From Spinacia oleracea (taxonomy: Eukaryota; Streptophyta; Magnoliopsida; Caryophyllales; Amaranthaceae): 64,000 bases of DNA. The notes under the pieces were generated by a model, which saw nothing but the letters and a program-made list of their open reading frames with translations, was not told the DNA's origin and ran no database searches. How positions within the stretch are numbered: the first letter of the stretch is position 1; every line of letters begins with the position of its first letter. Both the position numbers and the translations under genes were made by a program. The stretch spans positions 30,433,247 through 30,497,246 of the forward strand of contig NC_079488.1 in the NCBI RefSeq assembly GCF_020520425.1. Reading direction: 5' to 3'. This document shows, piece by piece, positions 10,501-21,798 of the stretch.

Positions 10501-11580
10501 TCTAAAAACTTATCCTTTCGGATAATATATAGAGGAGAATAAATCGTTACAAGAGTTAAATCAATAAGAATATGGAAGGGTGATTAGAACACAACTTCAA
10601 ACGATTTTCAACAGTATTATAAGTTCATGAAAAATAAGCGCAAATCAGGTAAATAAAACGTACCCTTAGACGATATTCAACAGTATTGTCAATGTGGTAT
10701 GTGGAGAAGGATCTTTTTCGTTCATTAAAAAGGAGAAAATGGAAATTGTATATTCACTACTCAAGTACTCGGACAATAAGTACACCGTCCAATATCGAGA
10801 AAGGATCTCTTTCCATTTGTAGGGTACTCTTATGTTGTTCAATTTTCTCTAAGCAACATGTTGTAATGAATAATGTTACCAATGATGTCAATGTCACTTA
10901 GTTAGGGAAGTCCACCAACTTCAACGGTTACATAATATATTATTTTTTATCCAATTTATTTGTAACACCAAATCTTTCCAACTCTCAACTAAATTATGCA
11001 CACCAATTTATTTTATAATTTAATTTAATTTTGTTGTACGTAACTAACTTCATTCTCTTGTCATGTAACAGCTACACAAGAAGAGGCCGCAACCGCCTAT
11101 GACATGGCTGCAATTCAATATAGGGGACTCAATGCTGTCACAAACTTTGACCTTAGCCACTACATTAATAATATGGAGAAACCCAACAACTCATGTGATG
11201 ATCATCAACCAATTAGCCCTAATGATGTTGACCTTAGTACATCTACTTGTAGTAGCAATCAAGGCTTGCTAGAGTACACATTTGAGCAGACACATGATCA
11301 AATAGTAGATGATGCTATTAGCATCGATCAACTTATCTGGGACGGCCAACTATCAACAACTGATTGTTTGTCGTCAACAACATTGCTAGATTTTAATGAA
11401 TACGATGAATTGTTGCAATATACTGTGATGGCGAATAATAAGAATAACTTATATTCGTGTGTGGATGGTCAAGGTGATTCCACGGATGATATAGGAAGCG
11501 GTGAAAAAGATTTCTTTAGTGATCTTAACTCACTTTTGTGCGATTTTGATGTTATGGAGTCCCAACAAATTGACATTTGA
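7507..11580 (+). CDS. WRI3/WRI4-like: WRINKLED-type double-AP2 transcription factor, 8 exons
   Basis: Joining exons 7507-7661, 7922-8004, 8129-8137, 9657-9745, 9894-9967, 10076-10126, 10270-10346 and 11072-11580 gives 348 residues, with every border GT/AG and no frame break. AP2 repeat 1 runs from about residue 47 ([20 protein letters not shown]) to 111, and repeat 2 from about 149 ([20 protein letters not shown]) to 206. The 9-nt exon encodes the VYL of repeat 1, the hallmark of WRI1-type genes. The basic stretches KRKQK and NKRTRK near the start are likely nuclear signals. The tail is acidic ([14 protein letters not shown]), a possible activation region. WRI proteins bind AW-box promoters and raise fatty-acid and cutin precursor synthesis. 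ATQEEAA and YRGLNAV in repeat 2 suggest the WRI3/WRI4 branch rather than WRI1. This is the only intact gene in the window. Confidence 0.9.
7771..7897 (-). mobile_element. Probable tRNA-derived SINE in intron 1
   Basis: On the minus strand, TGACCTAGCGGTTAAGACTG (7886-7867) resembles a tRNA-type A box. A B-box-like AGATTCATATTTCC follows about 40 bases later, and the element ends in an A-run (7778-7771). Order, spacing and tail fit a short SINE. It lies in the first intron of the AP2 gene, antisense to it. The B box is degenerate, so the call is tentative. Confidence 0.4.
8985..9294. mobile_element. Foldback/MITE-like element with internal 20-bp repeats
   Basis: The left end contains GTTCTGTTCGACTTATTTTG, which is matched in inverted orientation by CAAAATAAGTCCAATAGAAC at the right end. 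A second GGACAATAGAACGGAGCC block ends the element. The centre holds about four copies of a 20-bp unit (GATAAGTTCAGATAAATTCA) at 9130-9230. It lies in the third intron of the AP2 gene. No protein is encoded. Confidence 0.6.
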
Positions 11581-11931
11581 ACGCATGTCTAGAAGTTAAA
11601 GTTGAGAAAGGGTGATATACGTGTATTCTTTATCAAGATTTCAATATTTGTAGCACTACCTTAAAGAGGATATAGTATAGGTACTCAGATTATTTGTTAT
11701 TTGTTATGATTGATTGGTACATATTCAACAATATTACTCCGTATGTGTGGGTTTTCTATTTTCTTCATAGAGTTAAGAGAATTTTCTATTTTCTATTTTT
11801 TTTTCGACCAAAAACGCTCTTTTTTCGACTACTATTGGCGGTCGGAAATTCGTCGTATTCTTGTAGTGATTGATTGTATTTTTGGGCTCATAGGAAATGG
11901 AACAATGTATTTCGTATTAAATTATTAAATA

Positions 11932-12288
11932 CTCCCTCCATTTCTTTTATTCTTTACGTTTGGTTCATGCACGTAATTTAACAATAAACTAATGTGAATT
12001 GAGATTCCTTAATTCTTTTTTATTTAAACAATGCAAATTACATTTATCTATGATATTTGACTAAAAATCTGACTTTGCGAAAGAGTGAGACATTTAATAA
12101 TATCTCAATAAGAAAATGGTAGAGATGCAAAACCCCGATGAATTTATTTAATTAAAATAATCACTTGGAACAATTTTGATAGAATATTAGGGGCATTTAT
12201 GATATAAAAGAAAAAAAATTAAAATGTAAAAATTAAAATTGGGACACTCGAAACTTAATAAGTAAATAATGAAAAGGGTTGGAGGGAG
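11932..12288. mobile_element. Stowaway MITE, 357 bp
   Basis: The element begins CTCCCTCCATTTC and ends GGAGGGAG, an inverted pair, and is flanked on both sides by TA (11930-11931 and 12289-12290). These are the Stowaway (Tc1/mariner-derived) terminal repeat and target duplication. It sits about 350 bases downstream of the AP2 stop codon. Confidence 0.8.
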
Positions 12289-12699
12289 TAGCTTTTAGCC
12301 CATTTATTGTACAGGTTCTCTTAATTGTTGAAACAATGGTGAAGAAAAGGTTTCATAAAAGAAACGGTTGCTCCTCTTATTGCCATATGTTTGAAGGTGG
12401 AACCTCCTATGTTCTTGTAAAATGAATCATCCTTCCTCATGACGGGTGCGGCCTAGACCTGTATTTAACAAACTTGAATTAATGCATAAAGGGTGCGATA
12501 ACTCGTTGATGAGTGATTGAGAGCGTGATTAGGGGCTCTGCGGCGAGTGAGACCTCGTCCGCAAGGACGGGGTAAGCAATAGTTCTTGTGTTGCGTTGCT
12601 TCTGGGGCTACGGTTATTTGGGAATTTCCCTATATATTCAGGGAGTAATATATAAAAACCTTCTAGGTCATAAGTCATAACCATTCATTATTAATAATT
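12289..12699. other. Spacer, nothing recognised
   Basis: About 400 bases with no supported feature. A moderately GC-rich patch at 12520-12600 has no open frame or structure I can name. Confidence 0.4.
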
Positions 12700-12755
12700 T
12701 GTATTTTTGATTTTTTTTTTTGACATAGGCTTAATCATACATAAAAGAAAGAGTT

Positions 12756-13677
12756 TTACAACACTACAAGGTCTTTATAGACCTTTACAAAACCTACATT
12801 AACAACATGAGCATTAGTAGCTCTTACATCAAAAACTAGAAATGACAAGCTTAAAGTAATTGCTATCCGTGTTGGCCCTTGGCTGTTGGACTCCTGTTTT
12901 AAGTAGCACCACTTCAAATTGTGCGTGCCAAAACCTACAATACACATGCTTCCCAATTTTCCTTTTCTACAAAGGGTGAAGCTTGGGTGAAAACAACTGA
13001 GATGGTCCTCTAATAACCTGTGGCATTTGAAAGATAATGCAAGACACAAAAGGAAAGTAACGTCACGGGGCAACAAACCTCTAAACCTCCCTTTAAAGAG
13101 GAAAAGACACAACTCGATTAGCATGCTATGAATCCCCCAAAAAGGGGGAGCAACGCTCATATATGAAATTTTGAATGCAATGAGAATGGAACTCATCGCA
13201 AACCTAAACTGAGACTTAACGGTCAGTCCCAATGACCTCCGATTAACCAAATCGGAACAAACACCCAAATCCCGTGAAAATCAAACTTCCCCCCCAACAT
13301 AATCCCACACATATTAAATGAAGACCTACATAAAATAGACCCTCATAAACCCCATCAAACCCACTAACAAGGTCACCGTTGTCATCTTTGACAACATCCA
13401 GGACAAGAACTTCCCCAAAAATAAGACACCAAATATTGGGGAAGGGTAGGGCATCTCTTCCCTTGACCACCCTATTCCTAGGGCTTAATCCCAAACTTAC
13501 TTCACCTAAAACCTTTGTAAACTGATACACCCATAAAGGACATTCAAACAAGAAGCCCACTTGCATCCACACTAAGGAAGCATAAGAACCAACATAAACA
13601 CCAGGAAAACAACCAACCCCTAAGAAAATTACTAAGCTAAACAACCACAACAACATAACAAACATTCCGAGAAACAA
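12756..13677 (-). pseudogene. Long open frame in the RT-less retroelement
   Basis: I do not recognise the product. Two overlapping minus-strand frames (13677-13243 and 13268-12756) would be one protein of about 300 residues but for one extra C in a C7 run near 13290; the duplicated copy at 17200-17880 has C6 and reads straight through. The protein is hydrophobic at the start (MFLGMFVMLLWLFSLVIFL, like a signal anchor). It is rich in G, V, F and L, which partly reflects GT-rich DNA, so it may be a chance frame. The stop lies about 45 bases before the poly-A tail. Confidence 0.3.
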
Positions 13678-13782
13678 CTAAAAGAAACACTAAAACTTAA
13701 AACCAACAAAAATAGCCAAAACAGGGAAGTATGAAAACTATCAAAATCTGAAATGGTTAGTTCAATCCCAAAACAGAGACCC

Positions 13783-14048
13783 TCTACTTATCTTTACCTT
13801 TACCGTCAAGATCGGGGTTGTCCGACACTACAAGACGGCGGCGATAGGATCCCTCTACTAAACTTTACCTTTACCGTCAAGATCGGAGTTATCCGACACA
13901 ACGAGACGACGGCGATTAGAAAAGATTTGAGATTTGAAAAACCAAAAAACCCCAATAACAGATCACAACCAAAAATGGCGATTCCAATCCCAAATCAGAC
14001 ACCCTAACCTAAACTTTTACCTTTACCGACGATGTTACGACGGCGGCG
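13783..14048 (-). repeat. Three imperfect ~70-bp monomers in the retroelement leader
   Basis: Units at 13783-13851, 13852-13920 and a shortened one at 14003-14048 share CTTTACCTTTACCG followed by a GACGGCGGCG-type block. They lie in the 5' part of the minus-strand element and are repeated in the second copy at 17986-18252. Confidence 0.6.
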
Positions 14049-14631
14049 TTTGGGGTGAATTTGGAAATGGCGCCCCAAGTTGTTGATCTGGCCTAATTAA
14101 CCTCCCTTAACGAATTGGCAATCGTTGATGGCCGGATCTAAAGAACACTCGCTAAAAGCACGACGCTCCTCGAAGATGAGCTTCCACCGCTTCCCCTAAA
14201 CTCTGGACGGAAACGTAGGACAACTACTTCGACGAACTATAACGAAGCCCCGATGAAGCTTTGATGACGGAAGCTTGCCGGCGACCCGAGTTGAGAGACA
14301 GACCTCGGGCCGCCGCCATGGAAGAAAACTTAGGTTTTAGGTTTGGTGCTCCTTTTTTTTAGAGAGAAGTCAGAGAGTTTTTAGAGAGAGAGATTTTTTA
14401 ATGTATTTTTGATTTTCGAAGAACAACAAAATTTGTTGCGATTAGGTGAATTAAATAACCGTGGATTAATAGTTTAGATTTTAATTTATATGGATAAAGG
14501 AATTAAAATGCTGAAGGATTAAAAAAAGTACTACTTTTAATTTGTGAAGAAAAGAAAAGCAGTACCTTCTTTCTTAACCCCTAACCGTGGTACCCGGATA
14601 CATGCAGCCAGCTCTGGCTGTATTCCAAAAA

Positions 14632-15200
14632 ACAACACGCCTGTAATTGTTGTTATTTTTTGTTGTACTGTTTGTTCTTTCATGTTGTTTTTAAATTCAT
14701 CATAAAATTGTTCATAATTGTTGTATTATTTGTTTTTTCTTCTTGAATTTTATGTTCTTTTTCGTTGAATTATGTGTTCTTTCTTAATTATTTGTTTGTT
14801 CATAATAATCATCTGGTTAATGTTCATAATGAAATTAAGCTCTTCATTGATCTTTTACAAGCTCTTGTATTGTTTGTGCTTTCTTTTTGTATTGTTTGTT
14901 CTTTTTTTTTGTATTGTTTGTTCTTTCTTGTTGTACTGTTTGTTCTTTCATGTTGTTTTTTCAAATTCATCATAAAATTATTCATAATTGTTGTATTGTT
15001 TGTTCTTTCTTCTGCAATTTTATGTTCTTTTTTGTATTGTTTGTTCTTTTTTTGTTCAATTATTTGTTCTTTCTTGTTTATTTGTTTGTTTATAATAATC
15101 ATCTGGTTAATGTTCATAATGAAATTGTTCATACTTTTTGTTTTATTTGTTCATACCTTTTGTATTCTTTGTTCTTTCTTGTTCTATTATTAAGCATCTT
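14632..15200. repeat. T-rich minisatellite (unit TTGTATTGTTTGTTCTTTCT)
   Basis: A strongly strand-biased tract built from diverged ~20-bp units, repeated again at 18836-19405 in unit 2. The open frames crossing it on both strands (rich in Phe, Leu and Cys, or in Asn, Lys and Gln) are artefacts of composition. It is followed at 15610-15890 by a second repeat family built on AAATGTTCATTTCC. Similar sequences (CCAGCTCTGGCTGTA at 14609 and CCAACTCTGGTTGTA at 15893) bracket the whole block in the same orientation. Confidence 0.7.
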
Positions 15201-16129
15201 ATAAACCCTTGTATCTTTTTAACCTATTTGTTTTCTTTGCATGCCCGTCATTTTCAAATCAGTAAATGTTCATTTTTATATTAGTTGCGATCATCATATC
15301 AAATTACTTACTATTTTCATTTTCAGCCTACAATAATGAGGAAATTGAAACCGTGAGAATCAAATGTTGTGTTCAAATCGCACTTCATACACACATTCAA
15401 AAGTATAAGAAATCGAGACTACATCAAAAGCAAGATTCAAGATTGAAGATATAGAAAAATAAGTGGATGATTTCTACCAATATCTTGTAATTCAAGTACA
15501 AACTTACATAGGCAATGCCTAAAATGTTCAATTTTTTTGGTGAAATACGTTATTTGACATGTTTTAATTGCTCAATATATGTAAATATATTTTCAAAGTA
15601 ATAACATAGTAATGCAATAACTATGTTCATTTTAAAATTAGCAACTACTCATTTCACGATCAGTAGATAAATGTTCATTTCTAAATTGGTTGAATAAATG
15701 AGAATTGCCAAATAATTAGATAAACTTTCATATTTGAATGAGTAGATAAATGTTCATTTCCAAATAAATAAATAAATTTCATTTCCAAAACAGTAAATGT
15801 TCATTTACGAAATAGTAAATGTTCATTTCCAAATAAATAAACAAATGTTCATTTTGGAAATAGTAAATGTTCGTTTTGGATGGGGGTACATCCAACTCTG
15901 GTTGTACCCGGATACAACCAAAAATTTGCGCTTCTTTATGTTGAGCGTGCAAAATGAAGTTGGGCCCAACAACCTCTAGGCATTCCAACAGCAAGGAGAA
16001 GGAAATGAAGTAGTCAATTCATTTTTTAAGGGGAAAACTGAAACAACCCTTGATTCACTGAGCTGGTGCGCCTGCATGAGAACCGAGAAGCCCTGGTGTT
16101 CCTACCAGTTTTTGTAGGGTTGTCAAAAG

Positions 16130-17230
16130 TGATCAGACCTAAGAAATCGACCAAAATCATCCAATATTCTAACTGAATATATCCGAGAAATAAAAGATCT
16201 CAAATGACTAGAGATCTGATCTAACCTGTGAACTCAAGATCCAAATTCAAACCGCTAGCAATTGAAGGACTCCCGTAACACGGTTTGCATCCGGTAACTT
16301 TTAAACGAAACAAATTCGCATCGTCACCGATAGCAATCCGAAATCAGTTTCATCCGATAACAACCCATGTCGACCGGACACGACATAACCCGATATACGA
16401 TTAACCCGACTCGCATCAACTTGTATTTGAATTGAAACGAATTGTTGTCATTCCGACATTCGAAATTAACCGGACTCTAGATAAACCAAACCCGATGTAA
16501 CATGAACCCCATTAAATTAAGTCGTTATTAATTTGACTCAAGTAAACCAAATTGAACATTTAATTATGTAATGCGATTATAATATGAAAAGTTATCTATA
16601 TTCTTGTATATTGGAGTAAATTTATAATTTTGAGAAAATGTAATAAGAGTCTAATAAATCTTTATCTAGCATTAAGTCTTAGAATAACACTGAGTAAAAG
16701 TAGTGATCATAATTTGATTGTGAACTTAAGAGTCACTTGATCCCTATTTTGTATAACACATGAATACAAGCCTAACCCGATCTAAAAGTGATCCGCAAAT
16801 TACCTAATCCTCAATTGATCCAAATCAGTCCATCCGCTCCGAACTTGATCCAAACCCGAGACTCACATATCCAAACTTGACTAGAAGTCAAAACGGTATT
16901 CGATCCGAACAAGAAACATACACCCAGTAAGTCGGTCAAAATTGTACCTAAACCAAACCGCTACAAAACCATTTTAAACCCGAACTAGTTCCAACCAAAT
17001 TCGAGATTAACCGAATAAAAATTAAGCGAATCAAAACCGACCCAAACCTGAAACAATACATGATCAGAATTTTATACAAATTCAAAGTTTTTCAAACCGA
17101 TATGAATTGATCGAAATAGAAACGTTGAACGACACTATGAAATTATGACGTGAACCAAAATATTCATAATCGATCCGATGACCCCGTTTGAAAACCCAGT
17201 TATATTTGTTGTTTTTTGGTTCCAAAACGA
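16130..17230. repeat. CCGA-rich degenerate repeat region
   Basis: The motifs AACCCGA, ATCCGA and AACCGA recur dozens of times with varied spacing, and again at 20335-21430 in unit 2. This is a diverged simple-repeat derivative. No gene is present. Confidence 0.55.
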
Positions 17231-17880
17231 GTTTCAGATAATGCAAGACACAAAAGGAAAGTAACGTCACGGGGCAACAAACCTCTAAACCTCCCTTTAA
17301 AGAGGAAACGACACAACTCGATTAGCATGCTATGAATCCCCCAAAAAGGGGGAGCAACGCTCATATATGAAATTTTGAATGCAATGAGAATGGAACTCAT
17401 CGCAAACCTAAACTGAGACTTAACGGTCAGTCCCAATGACCTCCGATTAACCAAATCGGAACAAACACCCAAATCCCGTGAAAACCAAACTTCCCCCCAA
17501 CATAATCCCACACCTAATAAATGAAGACCTACATAAAATAGACCCTCATAAACCCCATCAAACCCACTAACAAGGTCACCGTTGTCATCTTTGACAACAT
17601 CCAGGACAAGAACTTCCCCAAAAATAAGACACCAAATATTGGGGAAGGGTAGGGCATCTCTTCCCTTGACCACCCTATTCCTAGGGCTTAATCCCAAACT
17701 TACTTCACCTAAAACCTTTGTAAACTGATACACCCATAAAGGACATTCAAACAAGAAGCCCACTTGCATCCACACTAAGGAAGCATAAGAACCAACATAA
17801 ACACCAGGAAAACAACCAACCCATAAGAAAATTACTAAGCTAAACAACCACAACAACATAACAAACATTCCGAGAAACAA
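17200..17880 (-). pseudogene. Second copy of the retroelement open frame, 226 aa
   Basis: This is the duplicate of the frame at 12756-13677, truncated by the duplication edge at 17236. The last residues (ETRFGTKKQQI) are encoded by unrelated flanking DNA. Unlike copy 1 it has no frameshift at the C-run near 17492. Function unknown; it may be a chance frame. Confidence 0.3.
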
Positions 17881-20800
17881 CTAAAAGAAACACTAAAACT
17901 TAAAACCAACAAAAATAGCCAAAACAGGGAAGTATGAAAACTATCAAAATCGGAAATGGTTAGTTCAATCCCAAAACAGAGACCCTCTACTTATCTTTAC
18001 CTTTACCGTCAAGATCGGGGTTGTCCGACACTACAAGACGGCGGCGATAGGATCCCTCTACTAAACTTTACCTTTACCGTCAAGATCGGAGTTATCCGAC
18101 ACAACGAGACGACGGCGATTAGAAAAGATTTGAGATTTGAAAAACCAAAAAACCCCAATAACAGATCACAACCAAAAATGGCGATTCCAATCCCAAATCA
18201 GACACCCTAACCTAAACTTTTACCTTTACCGACGATGTTACGACGGCGGCGTTTGGGGTGAATTTCGAAATGGCGCCCCAAGTTGTTGATCTGGCCTAAT
18301 TAACCTCCCTTAACGAATTGGCAAATCGTTGATGGCCGGATCTAAAGAACACTCGCTAAAAGCACGACGCTCCTCGGAGATGAGCTTCCACCGCTTCCCC
18401 TAAACTCTGGACGGAAACGTAGGACAACTACTTCGACGAACTATGACGAAGCCCCGATGAAGCTTTGATGACGGAAGCTCGCCGGCGACCCGAGTTGAGA
18501 GACAGACCTCGGGCCGCCGCCAAGGAAGAAAACTTAGGCTTTTACGTTTGGTGCTCCTTTTTTTTAGAGAGAAGTCAGAGAGTTTTTAGAGAGAGAGATT
18601 TTTTAATGTATTTTTGATTTTCGAAGAACAACAAAATTTGTTGCGATTAGGTGAATTAAATAACCGTGGATTAATAGTTTAGATTTTAATTTATATGGAT
18701 AAAGGAATTAAAATGCTGAAGGATTAAAAAAAGTACTACTTTTAATTTGTGAAGAAAAGAAAAGCAGTACCTTCTTTCTTAACCCCTAACCGTGGTACCC
18801 GGATACATGCAGCCAGCTCTGGCTGTATTCCAAAAAACAACACGCCTGTAATTGTTGTTATTTTTTGTTGTACTGTTTGTTCTTTCATGTTGTTTTTAAA
18901 TTCATCATAAAATTATTCATAATTGTTGTATTATTTGTTTTTTTTCTTGAATTTCATGTTCTTTTTCGTTGAATTATGTGTTCTTTCTTAATTATTTGTT
19001 TGTTCATAATAATCATCTGGTTAATGTTCATAATGAAATTAAGCTCTTCATTGATCTTTTACAAGCTCTTGTATTGTTTGTGCTTTCTTTTTGTATTGTT
19101 TGTTCTTTTTTTTTTTGTATTGTTTGTTCTTTCTTGTTGTACTGTTTGTTCTTTCATGTTGTTTTTTCAAATTCATCATAAAATTATTCATAATTGTTGT
19201 ATTGTTTGTTCTTTCTTCTGCAATTTTATGTTCTTTTTTGTATTGTTTGTTCTTTTTTTGTTCAATTGTTTGTTCTTTCTTGTTTATTTGTTTGTTTATA
19301 ATAATCATCTGGTTAATGTTCATAATGAAATTGTTCATACTTTTTGTTTTATTTGTTCATACCTTTTGTATTCTTTGTTCTTTCTTGTTCTATTACTAAG
19401 CATCTTATAAACCCTTGTATATTTTTAACCTATTTGTTTTCTTTGGATGCTCGTCATTTTCAAATCAGTAAATGTTCATTTTTATATTAGTTGCGATCAT
19501 CATATCAAATTACTTACTATTTTCATTTTCAGCCTACAACAATGAGGAAATTGAAACCGTGAGAATCAAATGTTGTGTTCAAATCACACTTCATACACAC
19601 ATTCAAAAGTATAAGAAATCGAGACTACATCAAAAGCAAGATTCAAGATTGAAGATATAGAAAAATAAGTGGATGATTTCTACCAATATCTTGTAATTCA
19701 AGTACAAACTTACATAGGCAATGCCTAAAATGTTCAATTTTTTGGTAAAATACGTTATTTGACATGTTTTAATTGCTCAATATATGTAAATATATTTTCT
19801 AAGTAATAACATAGTAATGCAATAACTATGTTCATTTTAAAATTAGCAACTACTCATTTCACGATCAGTAGATAAATGTTCATTTCTAAATTGGTTGAAT
19901 AAATGAGAATTGCCAAATAATTAGATAAACTTTCATATTTGAATGAGTAGATAAATGTTCATTTCCAAATAAATAAATAAATTTCATTTCCAAAACAGTA
20001 AATGTTCATTTACGAAATAGTAAATGTTCATTTCCAAATAAATAAACAAATGTTCGTTTTGGAAATAGTAAATGTTCGTTTTGGATGGGGGTACATCCAA
20101 CTCTGGTTGTACCCGGATACAACTAAAAATTTGCGCTTCTTTATGTTGAGCGTGCAAAATGAAGTTGGGCCCAACAACCTCTAGGCATTCCAACAGCAAG
20201 GAGAAGGAAATGAAGTAGTCAATTCATTTTTTAAGGGGAAAACTGAAACAGCCCTTGATTCACTGAGCTGGTGCGCCTGCATGAGAACCGAGAAGCCCTG
20301 GTGTTCCTACCAGTTTTTGTAGGGTTGTCAAAAGTGATCAGACCTAAGAAATCGACCAAAATCATCCGATATTCTAACTGAATATATCCGAGAAATAAAA
20401 GATCTCAAATGACTAGAGATCTGATCTAACCTGTGAACTCAAGATCCAAATTCAAACCGCTAGCAATTGAAGGACTCCCGTAACACGGTTTGCATCCGGT
20501 AACTTTTAAACGAAACAAATTCGCATCGTCACCGATAGCAATCCAAAATCAGTTTCATCTGATAACAACCCATGTCGACCGGACACGACATAACCCGATA
20601 TACGATTAACCCGACTCGCATCAACTTGTATTTGAATTGAACCGAATTGTTGTCATTCCGACATTCGAAATTAACCGGACTCTAGATAAACCAAACCCGA
20701 TGTAACATGAACCCCATTAAATTAAGTCGTTATTAATTTGACTCAAGTAAACCAAATTGAACATTTAATTATGTAATGCGATTATAATATGAAAAGTTAT

Positions 20801-21439
20801 CTATATTCTTGTATATTGGAGTAAATTTATAATTTTGAGAAAATGTAATAAGAGTCTAATAAATCTTTATCTAGCATTAAGTCTTAGAATAACACTGAGT
20901 AAAAGTAGTGATCATAATTTGATTGTGAACTTAAGAGTCACTTGATCCATATTTTGTATAACACATGAATACAAGCCTAACCCGATCTAAAAGTGATCCG
21001 CAAATTACCTAATCCTCAATTGATCCAAATCAGTCCATCCGCTCCGAACTTGATCCAAACCCGAGACTCAAATATCCAAACTTGACTAGAAGTCAAAACG
21101 GTATTCGATCCGAACAAGAACCATACACCCAGTAAGTCGGTCAAAATTGTACCTAAACCAAACCGCTACAAAACCATTTTAAACCCGAACTAGTTCCAAC
21201 CAAATTCGAGATTAACCGAATAAAAATTAAGCGAATCGAAACCGACCCAAACCTGAAACAATACATGATCAGAATTTTATACAAATTCAAAGTTTTTCGA
21301 ACCGATATGAATTGATCGAAATAGAAACGTTGAACGACACTATGAAATTATGACGTGAACCAAACTATTCATAATCGATCCGATGACCCCGTTTGAAAAC
21401 CCAGTTATATTTGTTGTTTTTTGGTTCCAAAACGAGTTT
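17236..21439. repeat. Tandem segmental duplication, unit 2 (4.2 kb)
   Basis: Direct repeat of 13032-17235. At its left edge the retroelement is cut off and joined to the right end of unit 1 (CGAGTTTCAGATAATGC). At its right edge, CGAGTTT runs into unrelated sequence (AGGATCTGCC). The two edges share almost no homology beyond AGATAATGC, which suggests end joining rather than crossover between long repeats. Confidence 0.95.
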
Positions 21440-21569
21440 AGGATCTGCCCGCACAAATCTGGCCCAATTTCTTTGTTTGGGCGCCTACCCTCTTCTTTAC
21501 CATTTATTTAGAGGGTACGATTATTTGAAACCGAAAGTGGAGCTTGGGCGGATTATTCCTTTGTATTTC

Positions 21570-21761
21570 TGTTAAGGTAGTTTGAATTAGGTTATAAATC
21601 TAAATACTAGAGTTTGTATTTAAGTCAATTTGCAATTCTATTTTCCTACCTTAGTTTATAATCATATTACTAGTATGATTTGAATAACACTGGCGCTATA
21701 TATTTGATGTTCGTAATTCAATACGATCAAGCTTGAAGCCTTTAATACAATATATTTTACA
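21570..21761 (+). repeat. Short 5' LTR of a Copia element
   Basis: It begins TGTTAAGGTAG and ends TTTTACA (TG...CA), 192 bases. It is directly followed by a primer-binding site, TGGTATCAAGAGC (21762-21774), matching the 3' end of initiator tRNA-Met as in most Copia elements. The 130 bases between the duplication (21439) and this LTR hold nothing recognisable. Confidence 0.7.
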
Positions 21762-21798
21762 TGGTATCAAGAGCATGATACACATTAACCATTTTTTA

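Larger units (their letters stand above)
12711..14401 (-). mobile_element. LINE-like retroelement lacking RT, with target duplication
   Basis: The minus-strand element runs from a CT-rich start at about 14401 to a poly-A tail at 12711-12721, preceded by CCTATGTC. TGTATTTTTGATTTT occurs on both sides (12700-12714 and 14402-14416), a good 15-bp target duplication. The 5' part has ATG at 14319 (MAAARGLS...) with only a short frame, and three imperfect ~70-bp repeats. The 3' two-thirds holds a long open frame (13677 to 12756) broken by one homopolymer change. No endonuclease or RT motif is visible, so it must have moved with LINE machinery from elsewhere. It could be a non-autonomous LINE derivative or a retroposed transcript. 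Confidence 0.65.
13032..17235. repeat. Tandem segmental duplication, unit 1 (4.2 kb)
   Basis: This block recurs immediately to the right at 17236-21439 with an offset of about 4204 bases. It starts inside the retroelement (AGATAATGCAAGACAC) and ends at CCAAAACGAGTTT. Differences seen by eye are scattered single bases and one-base indels, roughly one per 60-100 bases. Unit 1 keeps the retroelement tail to its left (12711-13031), which unit 2 lacks, so the duplication came after the retroelement inserted. Confidence 0.95.

Noticed and set aside
14765-15204. Several frames rich in Phe, Leu and Cys, or in Asn and Lys on the other strand
   Set aside because: Artefact of the T-rich minisatellite; all three frames are open in parts and the protein is the repeat.
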